A stretch of 25,805 nucleotides of DNA from a virus. The translations under genes were made by a program, and so were the position numbers. The notes beneath the pieces are model-generated. The model made no database searches, was not told the DNA's origin, and saw nothing but the letters and a program-made list of their open reading frames with translations. Positions within the stretch are counted from its first letter, which is position 1. Each line of letters opens with the position of its first letter. The DNA is taken from positions 1 through 25,805 of the IMG/VR virus record IMGVR_UViG_3300027870_000014. One strand, given 5' to 3'. This document shows, piece by piece, positions 13,895 to 20,641 of this stretch.

Positions 13895-14378
13895 CCTTGT
13901 TCGGGTGGATGGCCTGCGAGAGCTTCAGGCGAAGCTCACGTCGCTCGGTATCGAGTACGGCACCAAGGCCGCCTACAACCCTGTCCGCAATGCGCTAAAC
14001 AAGGCCGCCCGCGTCATCCGCGATTCGGCGAAGCAGAAGGTGCGCCGCAAGACGGGCACTCTGGCGGACAACATCATCGTTACGTCGAAGGGAAAGCCAG
14101 ACCCTAATGGACTGATTAGCTCCAAGGTGGTCGTGCGATCGAAGGCGAAGGCCTACAAGGACAACCCTCGCAACCGCAGGACCGGCAAGGTTGGCGGAAG
14201 CTACAAGAACTACGGCCCGCTGTTCTATGCGCGCTTTCTTGAATTCGGGACTAGCAGGATGCAGCCCTACCCATTCCTCCGCCCGGCATTCGAAGAAAAC
14301 AAGATGGCGCTACCGCAGATGATCAAGAACGAATTGGCTGACGCGATTGAGCGCAGCGTGGCGAAGCTAGGCCGATGA
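13887..14378 (+). CDS. HK97 gp10-like tail completion protein
   Basis: A 163-residue protein of the HK97-gp10-like family. Features are the opening VDGLRELQAKLTSLG, a basic helix (NALNKAARVIRDSAKQKV), RKTGTLADNIIV, and the C-terminal LEFGTSRMQPYPFLRPAFEE, where the E-F-G-T-S...P-Y-P-F-L-R-P-A pattern is diagnostic. It sits at the top of the tail where tail and head join. The start is GTG at 13887, 8 bases inside the cassette's last gene. In most relatives it directly follows the head-closure gene. Here it is displaced by the cassette. Confidence 0.92.
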   Translation: MADLVRVDGLRELQAKLTSLGIEYGTKAAYNPVRNALNKAARVIRDSAKQKVRRKTGTLADNIIVTSKGKPDPNGLISSKVVVRSKAKAYKDNPRNRRTGKVGGSYKNYGPLFYARFLEFGTSRMQPYPFLRPAFEENKMALPQMIKNELADAIERSVAKLGR

Positions 14379-14737
14379 CCGTTCAACTTCCGCGGGTTCA
14401 GAATGCGCTGGAAGGATCGACCGCGCTCACGACGATCGTTGCTGACCGAATCAGCATGGGCATCGCGCCGGAGGATCAGACGCGGCCCTATGTCGTCTGG
14501 TGGATCGTTTCTGCCGTGCCGGAGAACCTGCTGGGCGAGCGACCGCTGGAAGACGACCAGCGCGTCCAGGTGGATTGCTGGGCCATGAGTCAGCCGCAGT
14601 GCCGGCAGATGATGCAGGCCGCGAACGATGCCTGCGAGGCGATCGGTCATGTGGTGCTCGGGCCGTCGTACGAGTATGAGGCAGAGTCCAAATTGCATAG
14701 ATGGTCTTTCGACCTCGAGGTGCGGAACACGAGATGA
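14375..14737 (+). CDS. Tail completion / terminator protein (DUF3168-like)
   Basis: A 120-residue protein fitting the DUF3168 tail terminator group, which caps the tail tube and sets the head-proximal end. Family-like features are VQNALEGSTALTTIVADRI near the N-terminus, RPYVVWWIVS, RVQVDCWAMSQPQCRQMMQAANDAC and the closing HRWSFDLEVRNT. It overlaps the gp10-like gene by ATGA. It is the last gene of the coupled chain that started at the portal-collagen junction. A terminator and the tail-tube leader follow. Confidence 0.85.
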   Translation: MTVQLPRVQNALEGSTALTTIVADRISMGIAPEDQTRPYVVWWIVSAVPENLLGERPLEDDQRVQVDCWAMSQPQCRQMMQAANDACEAIGHVVLGPSYEYEAESKLHRWSFDLEVRNTR

Positions 14738-14778
14738 CGAGCACGCATCCGGGTGAAATCGGTTGCGCTGTTCGATCG

Positions 14779-14805
14779 GGAAGGAAAGCGCGCGTAATTC
14801 CTTCC
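14779..14805 (+). other. Purine/pyrimidine hairpin in intergenic stretch
   Basis: GGAAGGAA (14779-14786) is perfectly complementary to TTCCTTCC (14798-14805) around an 11-base loop rich in CG steps. It lies in the 263-base gap between the tail terminator gene and the tail tube gene, 68 bases before the intrinsic terminator. No gene is supported in this gap. The GGAAGGAA arm looks like a ribosome site hidden in a stem, but no good reading frame follows it. Confidence 0.5.
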
Positions 14806-14872
14806 TTCGGTGTACTCGCAATTCAATAGCGGGAAGTCCGACGCAGGCCCGAGCGATACGGGCACTAATTCC

Positions 14873-14899
14873 AAGGCCAGCCATTGCGCTGGCCTTTTT
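14873..14899 (+). terminator. Intrinsic terminator before tail tube gene
   Basis: AAGGCCAGC (14873-14881) pairs perfectly with GCTGGCCTT (14888-14896) around a CATTGC loop, and the stem runs into a T-tract at 14895-14899. This is a textbook rho-independent terminator. It ends the head/connector transcript about 100 bases before the tail tube start, so either the tail genes have their own promoter in the short space after it, or read-through is partial. No clear promoter was found between 14900 and 14930. Confidence 0.85.
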
Positions 14900-14930
14900 C
14901 ATTTCCGGCGGAGCGCTCTGCCGGGAAAAC

Positions 14931-15008
14931 GACTGTCGTGATGACAGCCGGTTCGCAACGCCGCGAGGCGTGGCATCCCATCGATGGAGCAATAGCACAC
15001 GTGAAAAC
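14931..15008 (+). promoter_or_regulatory. Structured leader of tail tube mRNA (element copy 2)
   Basis: Hairpin A is CTGTC (14933-14937), loop GTGAT, GACAG (14943-14947), with the same GA/CC flanks as copy 1. Hairpin B is ACGCC (14958-14962), loop GCGA, GGCGT (14967-14971), followed at once by GGCATC (14972-14977). TCGCA precedes hairpin B exactly as in copy 1. A ribosome site, GGAG (14986-14989), and CACACGTGAA (14996-15005) follow, with the GTG start at 15001. Compared with the capsid leader, one pair of hairpin A and two pairs of hairpin B differ with both partners changed. An extra GC-rich hairpin lies at 14905-14924. Confidence 0.65.
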
Positions 15009-15462
15009 CCAAGGCACCGAACTCTGGTTCGTTTCCGATGCCAGCACGCCCGCGATCGTCAAGGTCGGTTGTCCGACCGGCGTGACCGGCCTCGGCGGCA
15101 GCCGCAATCAGATCGACGTCACCTGCCTGGACTCGGCGGAAATGCAGTATGAGCCCGGCATGGCGAATCCCTCAACCGTTTCCGTTCCGATCAACTTCGA
15201 TCCGCAGAACGTCTCGCACGAAGAACTGCTTGACATGTTCGACAACGGCACGATCGTGCATTGGATCCTCGGCTTCAGCGACGACACCGCGCCGCCGACG
15301 GTCGATGGTTCCGGCACCGTTACCTACCCGTCGACGCGCAGCTATATCGACTGGTACGGCTACCTCGCCGACTTCCCGTTCGATGCCGCTCTCAACTCGG
15401 TCTACAAGACGAACATGACGATCCAGCGCAGCGGCGCGCGCGGCTTCCACAAGAAGACCTGA
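15001..15462 (+). CDS. Major tail tube protein
   Basis: A 153-residue protein placed and sized as a siphovirus tail tube subunit. It is beta-rich with the family-like opening GTELWFVSDASTPAIVKVGCPTGVTGLGG, then RNQIDVTCLDSAEMQYEPGMANP, where an I-D-V-T-C/S-LDS pattern is common in tail tube proteins. PVSIxFDPQN-like and IVHWILGFSDD segments follow. The GTG at 15001 has a ribosome site 11 bases upstream and sits in the same leader element as the capsid start. An upstream in-frame ATG at 14884 would place the reading frame across the terminator and leader hairpins and is rejected. Both capsid and this gene begin with GTG-AAR-AC. Confidence 0.88.
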   Translation: MKTQGTELWFVSDASTPAIVKVGCPTGVTGLGGSRNQIDVTCLDSAEMQYEPGMANPSTVSVPINFDPQNVSHEELLDMFDNGTIVHWILGFSDDTAPPTVDGSGTVTYPSTRSYIDWYGYLADFPFDAALNSVYKTNMTIQRSGARGFHKKT

Positions 15463-15469
15463 TCCGCCT

Positions 15470-15550
15470 AACGGCATCCCCGTTCCAACCTTGCAGCCGG
15501 CGTCGCCGGTCAACTGCGTCCCTTGCCGTGCGCAGGGCGTCGTCGGCTGC
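15470..15550 (+). other. Structured spacer before tail chaperone gene
   Basis: AACGG (15470-15474) pairs with CCGTT (15480-15484). A larger fold follows, with GCAGCCG (15493-15499) pairing perfectly with CGGCTGC (15544-15550) and inner hairpins, one of which (CCGGC-GTC-GCCGG at 15497-15509) competes with the outer stem. The 115-base spacer holds no gene. The structure may limit transcription or translation after the tail tube gene. It does not share the conserved sequence blocks of the two leader elements. Confidence 0.4.
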
Positions 15551-15577
15551 ATCTATCTCAACGGCAGGAGTAATTCA

Positions 15578-15904
15578 ATGTTGGACCTCAGCGATTTCAT
15601 TGACACCGCCCCTACGCAGCGGGAAATCACCTACAAGGGCAAGAAGAAGACCTTCTACTTCCGCGAACTCGGCGCGGACGAGGCGGAAACCCTGTTCCTC
15701 GGCGTCGATTCCGACCCGAAGAAGAACAAGGGTCTTCGAAACAAGATCATCGCGCAGATCGTCGTCACTGAATCCGGCGAAAAGGCCTTCAAGGTCGAGG
15801 ATGCCGGCAAGCTTCCGAACGAACTCGCGAACGCCCTGAATGCGGTTGCGCTGGAAGTAAACGGCGTCGGCAACAAGGCGGCCGAAGAAGCAAAAAACGA
15901 CTGA
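15578..15904 (+). CDS. Tail assembly chaperone, short form (gpG-like)
   Basis: A 108-residue protein between the tail tube and tape-measure genes, the fixed place of lambda gpG-type tail assembly chaperones, which coat the tape measure while the tail tube grows. It opens LDLSDFIDTAPTQREITYKGKKKTFYFRELGADEAE, a pattern seen in this group, and ends in an Ala/Glu-rich tail. The ATG at 15578 has GGAG nine bases upstream. An in-frame ATG at 15491 would run the protein through the structured spacer and is rejected. The last codons contain an in-frame slippery heptamer, so a longer form is also made. Confidence 0.85.
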   Translation: MLDLSDFIDTAPTQREITYKGKKKTFYFRELGADEAETLFLGVDSDPKKNKGLRNKIIAQIVVTESGEKAFKVEDAGKLPNELANALNAVALEVNGVGNKAAEEAKND

Positions 15905-16185
15905 CGGATTCGCAATCCTTCTGGTGGTCCCTGTTCATCCGGACAGGGATTCCACCGCGGATCGCCAAGCGAATCCTGACGCATCGGGAATACCTGGAGC
16001 TTCGACTCTGGGCGAAAAGCAACCCGATAGATGACCAGTCAAATCACCACATTCCGATTGCGTCCCTGCAGTCGTCGATGGTGAACATGATGGGCAACAA
16101 ATCGAAGGTCACAGACTTCCTGATTTTCAATCAGGACAGGACGGACGATATCGAGGCCTTGCTCAAAGACGAGTTCGACGAATAG
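15578..16185 (+). CDS. Tail assembly chaperone, -1 frameshift form (gpGT-like)
   Basis: If ribosomes slip back one base at AAAAAAC (15892-15898), reading continues past the 15904 stop for 95 more residues to TAG at 16183-16185, giving about 202 residues. The extension, joined at 15898, has no start codon of its own near its beginning. It has protein-like content: SFWWSLFIRTGIPPRIAKRI, then THREYLELRLWAKSNP, an E-Y-L-E-L/W helix much like T-domains of other tail chaperones, and an acidic C-terminus. The T part normally binds the tape measure and the G part recruits tail tube subunits. This fused product is easily missed by automatic gene callers. Confidence 0.85.
15892..15898 (+). promoter_or_regulatory. 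-1 ribosomal frameshift slippery site
   Basis: A AAA AAC in the zero frame (GCA AAA AAC) is a standard X XXY YYZ heptamer, two codons before the zero-frame stop. A strong stem-loop follows: GGTGG TCCCTGT (15923-15934) pairs with ACAGGGA TT CCACC (15943-15956), with a TT bulge. The 24-base distance is longer than the usual 5-9 bases for a stimulator, so its part in frameshifting is uncertain. The slippery site itself is in the expected phage gene and position. Confidence 0.85.
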
Positions 16186-16202
16186 GGGCGCTTCGGCGCC
16201 CC
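16185..16202 (+). terminator. Terminator-like UUCG hairpin before tape measure gene
   Basis: GGGGCGC (16185-16191) pairs perfectly with GCGCCCC (16196-16202) around a TTCG tetraloop. The following TTCGCATTT is only a weak T-tract, so full termination is doubtful. Its first base is the last base of the frameshift-product stop. It resembles the hairpin after the capsid gene (same GC stem and TTCG loop). It likely attenuates or protects the upstream mRNA end before the tape-measure gene. Confidence 0.5.
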
Positions 16203-16222
16203 TTCGCATTTCCGGGAAACCA

Positions 16223-19200
16223 ATGGCAGACCTTAGCTCCCTTGTAATCCGACTCAGTGCCGATGTCGCGTCGCTGCAGAGCGACATGGGTAAGGCTGTA
16301 GGCATTACGCAGCGCTCTGCCGATCAAATGGCGGGCGCCATTAATGGGATTAACTCCCTTGTAAAGGAGTTCGCCAAGGGATTAGCTGCGGCGTTCACCG
16401 TAGACAAGATTATAGGCGTTGCCAAGGCAGCCATTGACCTTGGCGACAGCCTCAACAAAATGTCGCAGAAGGTCGGCGTATCTGTCGAGTCTCTTTCTGC
16501 ACTGCGCAATGTCGGGCAGCTTGCCGATGCCAGTTTCGAGCAGCTGGGCGCTGGCATGGTCAAGCTGTCGCGCAACGCGGCAGAGGCGGCCGAGGGTGGC
16601 AAGCAACAGGCCGCCGCATTCGCCGCCATTGGTGTGGCGGTCAAGGACGCCAACGGGCAACTGCGCCCAACACAGGCGATCCTTGAAGACGTAGCCAAGA
16701 AGATGGCCGGATACGAGGACGGCGCATCCAAGACCGCCCTTGCAACGCAGCTATTCGGCAAGGCCGGCGCTGAACTCATCCCCGTACTGAACCAGCTTGG
16801 AGAGGGCGGATTCGCGAAGGCGGCCGCGGCTGCGCGCGATTACAACCAGGTTATCGGCCAAGAGCAGGCGGCGCAATCGGAAGCATTCAACGACAACCTG
16901 ACGCGCCTATCCATGGCCGCATCGGGGTTTGCGAATGCTGTCGTAAAGGATCTCCTGCCGGGCCTCGTGGCCTATTCGCACGACATGGCCGAGGCGGCGA
17001 AGACCAACGATGGCTATGCCTCTAGCGCATCCGGAGTTTCCACCGCCATCAAGAGCATCGTTCTCGCGCTGACGACGGTAAAGGAATTCCTGTCGGCAAG
17101 CGGAACGATCACGTTCGCCTTCTTCGATGCGGTAAAGACCACGTTCACCGCGTCAGCCGAGTACATCGGAACGTGGGCGGCTGGCGTTGCCAAGGAGATC
17201 AAGGCGGCATTCACCATTGGCGGCCCAAGCGTTGCTGACATCAAGGCAGAGACGGAAGGGCGGCTCGACGCTATTGCAGCAGGTGCTAGTAAGTCATTCA
17301 GGGGAATCAAGGATGCGCTCGGCGGCGGGCTGACCGAGAACGTCAGCAACGTCAGGAAGGCCTACAACGATCTTTTCGGTACGTTCTCCAACGTATCCGG
17401 CGCCGCGGACACGACCGCCGGTGCAATCCACAAGACGGTCGCGCCGTTGCTTGCTTCGGCTGATGCCGCCTCCAACGCCGCAAAGGCGCTCATGGAGCTG
17501 GCCGCGGCGCAGAAGGCCGCGATGGACATGCTGGACAGCCTGCGCGGCACCACGGACGCCAATGCCAAGGTACAGGCCGAATTCGACAAGGGCATGCGCG
17601 CCCTGCAGACGACCATGGAAGCATGGGCGATTGCTGGCGGCGACATCACCACGATCATTGCCGCATGGCAGGAAGGTGAAGACCTTCTGAAGGCCTCGCT
17701 GGAAAAGAAGAATGCGGCCCTCGCCAAGAGCGGCGACGTGCTCGGAAACTATCTGGACGAGCTCCGCCAGAGCACCGCGCTTTCAACAATGACGGAGCGC
17801 GAGAAGGCTATCGCGACGGCGATTGCCAAGGTTACGGACGAGTGGAACAAGAACACCGCAGCTGGAATCCGTAACAAGCAATCGCTGCAGGCCGTCGTTA
17901 GCGGAGCTTCTATCGCAGCCGGCGCGGCATTCGACCTTTCGAAGGCATTCGAGGACGCGCAAAGGGCGCTGGACCAATTCAATAGCCCAACTCCTTTCGA
18001 AAACCTGAACAAGGCGATCGAGGAAGTTGGCGAGCAATTGAAGAAGGCCACAGATCCGGAAGTCGTCAAAAGGCTCGGCGAGGAGCTTGACCGGCTCGAC
18101 ACCAAGAAGATCAGCATCCAGCTGGAGCGAGGCGCGCAGGCCGTATCCGCAGGTCTTACCAGCCTGCAGGGCCTAGCCAAGGAAGGAACGAAGGCCTACG
18201 CAGAAATGCAGGTGGCGATCGATGCTGCCAACATCGCTGCGGCCATCGGCGCCATCGTCAATCAAGGCATGGGCGACCCGTACACGGCGTTCGCGCGCAT
18301 CGCGGCAATGGCCGCGCTCATGGCGACGTTCGTACACGACGTTGGTAGCGCCGGATCCGCTGGATTTCATGATGTAGCTGCATCTCGGCAGGAATCGCAG
18401 GGAACCGGGACGGTTCTGGGCGATTCCAAAGCCAAGAGCGAGAGCATCGCCAAGGCGACGGAGATCACAGCAAACGCGACCACGCAGCTTGTCGGGCTGA
18501 ATCGCGGGATGCTGACGGCTCTGCAGTCCCTACAGCATGCGCTTGGGGCTGCGGGCGTGCAGCTTGCTCGCGGCGCTGGTGAAGTTCCGACGCCAACCCT
18601 GTCCGGAAACCAGACCGCACCCATCGGATCTCCGGTCGGCAATGCCATCATCGGCTTCTTGTTCGGCGGCAGTCAGAAGGTAGTCGATCAGGGCATCGTC
18701 ATTGCAGGCGGCGCGCTCAATGAAATGCTCAACAACATCGTCGTTGGCGCGTATCAGACGATCGAGACAAATGGCGGACTATTCGGCAGCAATAGCACCA
18801 AGGAGGCCGTAACTCCGGTTGCCGCAGAGTTCGCCAAGCAATTCCAGCTGGTCATCGGCTCGATCATCGATACCGTACGCGCTGGCGCCACGGCGCTTGG
18901 CCTGTTGCCAGCGGATATCGAAAAGGCAATCGCGGCCTACAAGGTCGAGGAAATCAAGATCAGTCTCAAGGGGCTGTCTGCGGAGGATCAGCAGAAGGCG
19001 CTTGAGGCGGTGTTCTCGTCGATCTTCGACGGCCTCGCCGGTGCAGTAGTGCCGTTCATCGGCCAGTTCCAGAAGGTCGGAGAAGGCCTGGGCGAGACCC
19101 TTGTCCGCGTCGCTACCGAAGTCCAGGTTACCCAAGAGGCGTTCAAGCAACTCGGCTTGGCCGTAGATACGACCGATCCGGAGAAGTTCGCGCAGATTGC

Positions 19201-20641
19201 CGATGGATTGGTCGAGGCGGCGGGCGGGATAGATGCATTCATCTCCGGCATGCAGTCGTTCGTCAAGAACTTCTCGGATAGCGCGCACCAGTTCATGATC
19301 GACTCGGACGCGCTGAATTCCGCGTTCTCCCAGGTCGGCCTGAAACTCCCTTCCACGCGCGATGGCATGTGGGAGCTGATGCAGTCGCTCGACGCATCCA
19401 CCGAGTCTGGCCGCGCGGCCATTGCCACGTTGCTGCGCCTGTCGGATACCGCTAATGCCTACTACGACCAGCTCGACAAGTTCAAGGAAAACCTTGGCCT
19501 TTCCGGAAACAGCGAATTCAACAAGCAGCTGAAGTCGATTCAGGATTCCGCGATCGGCCTGATCAAGGCGCTGCAGGCTGCCGGCGCTTCGACCCAGACG
19601 CTGCAGCGCGTCTACGATGCGTCGGTCAACAAGATCAACCAGTTGATCGATCAGATGAAGGCCTCGGCGCAGTCCTTGGCGTTCTCGCTCGGCCTGACCA
19701 ACCATGGTTCGCTGGATCAGATCAACTCGGAGATCACCCGCCTGCAGGGCTTGGCGGGCGACGGCGCCAATTCCGTTCGGGACTTCGGCGGCGCCATCCA
19801 GGACGCAGCACAGCGCGCCAGCGACGCTATCAACCTTCTCATCGGCGACCTGTCCCCGCTCAACGACCGCGCCAAGCTGGAGGAGGCTCGCAAGGGCCTG
19901 ATGGCCGGGACTGTTACGCAAGAGCAGTTCCTTGAGATCGCGCGCCGGCTCTACGCATCTAGCCAGCAGTACAAGAATGCGTTTGCATTCGCTCAGCAGT
20001 TCCCCGGCCGCGGCGCATCCGATTCTGTGTCGGTTGGCGGCGGATCCAGCGCGCAAGGACTGAGCGCGGCGCAGCAACAGCGCCTTGCCGATCTCCTTGA
20101 AGAACAGAAGAAGCTCACTGCGCAGAATCAGATCCAGCAATATCGCGACTTCACGCAGCAGGTAGTCCAGATCTCGGAAGCCACTGGCGAGGACTTCACC
20201 AAAGTCCTTGCCGATATGGGCGTCACCGACATCGACGAGCTGGTGAAGGGCCTTGGCCTGCAGAATCAGGACCAGCTCAAGGCTTACATCGAGAACATCA
20301 AGAAGCAGCAGGACCTTGACGGAAACAACACGAAGTCGATCGTTGATGTCCTGAAGCAGATCCTTGAAGCGCTCGGCGGCACGCCGACCGATTCGGCGCC
20401 TGGCGAAGGTCTCAACGAGCCGGGCGGCGGCAAGCCTGGATCGACCAATCGAGATCTCAACACGAACCGCACAAGCAACGCGCCGGTAGTTCCCGGAGAA
20501 GGTGGCGGACGAAGCGGCGGCGGAGGCAGCAATCGCATGCTAACCGACGACGACGCCGACGCTATTGGCGATGCGGTCGAGCGCGCAATGCGCCGGATTG
20601 GCAGCAGTGATTACCGCAACAACCGCGGCGTCACCGCTTAA
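16223..20641 (+). CDS. Tail tape-measure protein
   Basis: A 1472-residue protein that sets tail length and is ejected ahead of the DNA. The N-terminal part, SSLVIRLSADVASLQSDMGKA and onwards, is the usual tape-measure opening. Next come hydrophobic, possibly membrane-inserting helices (EFAKGLAAAFTVDKIIGVAKAAIDLG near residues 50-75, and a Gly/Ala-rich stretch near 720-880). Long Ala/Gln/Glu/Lys helices fill the middle. The C-terminal 150 residues include coiled coil (QQQRLADLLEEQKKLTAQNQ) and Gly-rich linkers before a short acidic end. By the usual rule of about 0.15 nm per residue the tail would be around 220 nm. No lysozyme or peptidase motif was recognised. The stop overlaps the next start as TAATG. 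Confidence 0.96.
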   Translation: MADLSSLVIRLSADVASLQSDMGKAVGITQRSADQMAGAINGINSLVKEFAKGLAAAFTVDKIIGVAKAAIDLGDSLNKMSQKVGVSVESLSALRNVGQLADASFEQLGAGMVKLSRNAAEAAEGGKQQAAAFAAIGVAVKDANGQLRPTQAILEDVAKKMAGYEDGASKTALATQLFGKAGAELIPVLNQLGEGGFAKAAAAARDYNQVIGQEQAAQSEAFNDNLTRLSMAASGFANAVVKDLLPGLVAYSHDMAEAAKTNDGYASSASGVSTAIKSIVLALTTVKEFLSASGTITFAFFDAVKTTFTASAEYIGTWAAGVAKEIKAAFTIGGPSVADIKAETEGRLDAIAAGASKSFRGIKDALGGGLTENVSNVRKAYNDLFGTFSNVSGAADTTAGAIHKTVAPLLASADAASNAAKALMELAAAQKAAMDMLDSLRGTTDANAKVQAEFDKGMRALQTTMEAWAIAGGDITTIIAAWQEGEDLLKASLEKKNAALAKSGDVLGNYLDELRQSTALSTMTEREKAIATAIAKVTDEWNKNTAAGIRNKQSLQAVVSGASIAAGAAFDLSKAFEDAQRALDQFNSPTPFENLNKAIEEVGEQLKKATDPEVVKRLGEELDRLDTKKISIQLERGAQAVSAGLTSLQGLAKEGTKAYAEMQVAIDAANIAAAIGAIVNQGMGDPYTAFARIAAMAALMATFVHDVGSAGSAGFHDVAASRQESQGTGTVLGDSKAKSESIAKATEITANATTQLVGLNRGMLTALQSLQHALGAAGVQLARGAGEVPTPTLSGNQTAPIGSPVGNAIIGFLFGGSQKVVDQGIVIAGGALNEMLNNIVVGAYQTIETNGGLFGSNSTKEAVTPVAAEFAKQFQLVIGSIIDTVRAGATALGLLPADIEKAIAAYKVEEIKISLKGLSAEDQQKALEAVFSSIFDGLAGAVVPFIGQFQKVGEGLGETLVRVATEVQVTQEAFKQLGLAVDTTDPEKFAQIADGLVEAAGGIDAFISGMQSFVKNFSDSAHQFMIDSDALNSAFSQVGLKLPSTRDGMWELMQSLDASTESGRAAIATLLRLSDTANAYYDQLDKFKENLGLSGNSEFNKQLKSIQDSAIGLIKALQAAGASTQTLQRVYDASVNKINQLIDQMKASAQSLAFSLGLTNHGSLDQINSEITRLQGLAGDGANSVRDFGGAIQDAAQRASDAINLLIGDLSPLNDRAKLEEARKGLMAGTVTQEQFLEIARRLYASSQQYKNAFAFAQQFPGRGASDSVSVGGGSSAQGLSAAQQQRLADLLEEQKKLTAQNQIQQYRDFTQQVVQISEATGEDFTKVLADMGVTDIDELVKGLGLQNQDQLKAYIENIKKQQDLDGNNTKSIVDVLKQILEALGGTPTDSAPGEGLNEPGGGKPGSTNRDLNTNRTSNAPVVPGEGGGRSGGGGSNRMLTDDDADAIGDAVERAMRRIGSSDYRNNRGVTA

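Noticed and set aside
14734-14829. 31-codon frame with ATGA overlap to the tail terminator gene
   Set aside because: The overlap is attractive, but the peptide is very short, has no family features, and includes the GGAAGGAA hairpin. I would need conservation in other phages to accept it.
14267-14998. 243-codon minus-strand frame covering the tail tube leader
   Set aside because: It runs antisense through the end of the gp10-like gene, the DUF3168-like gene, the intrinsic terminator and the leader element. No ribosome site or recognisable domain.
4471-15008. The two leader copies as protein-binding DNA operators
   Set aside because: A DNA-binding protein would keep the bases of each palindrome. 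Here three pairs change on both sides while pairing is kept, which fits RNA better.
18779-20140. 453-codon open frame on the minus strand
   Set aside because: It lies entirely inside the tape-measure gene. Long antisense frames are common in GC-rich genes, and the translation (many Arg/Leu-rich repeats) has no family features.
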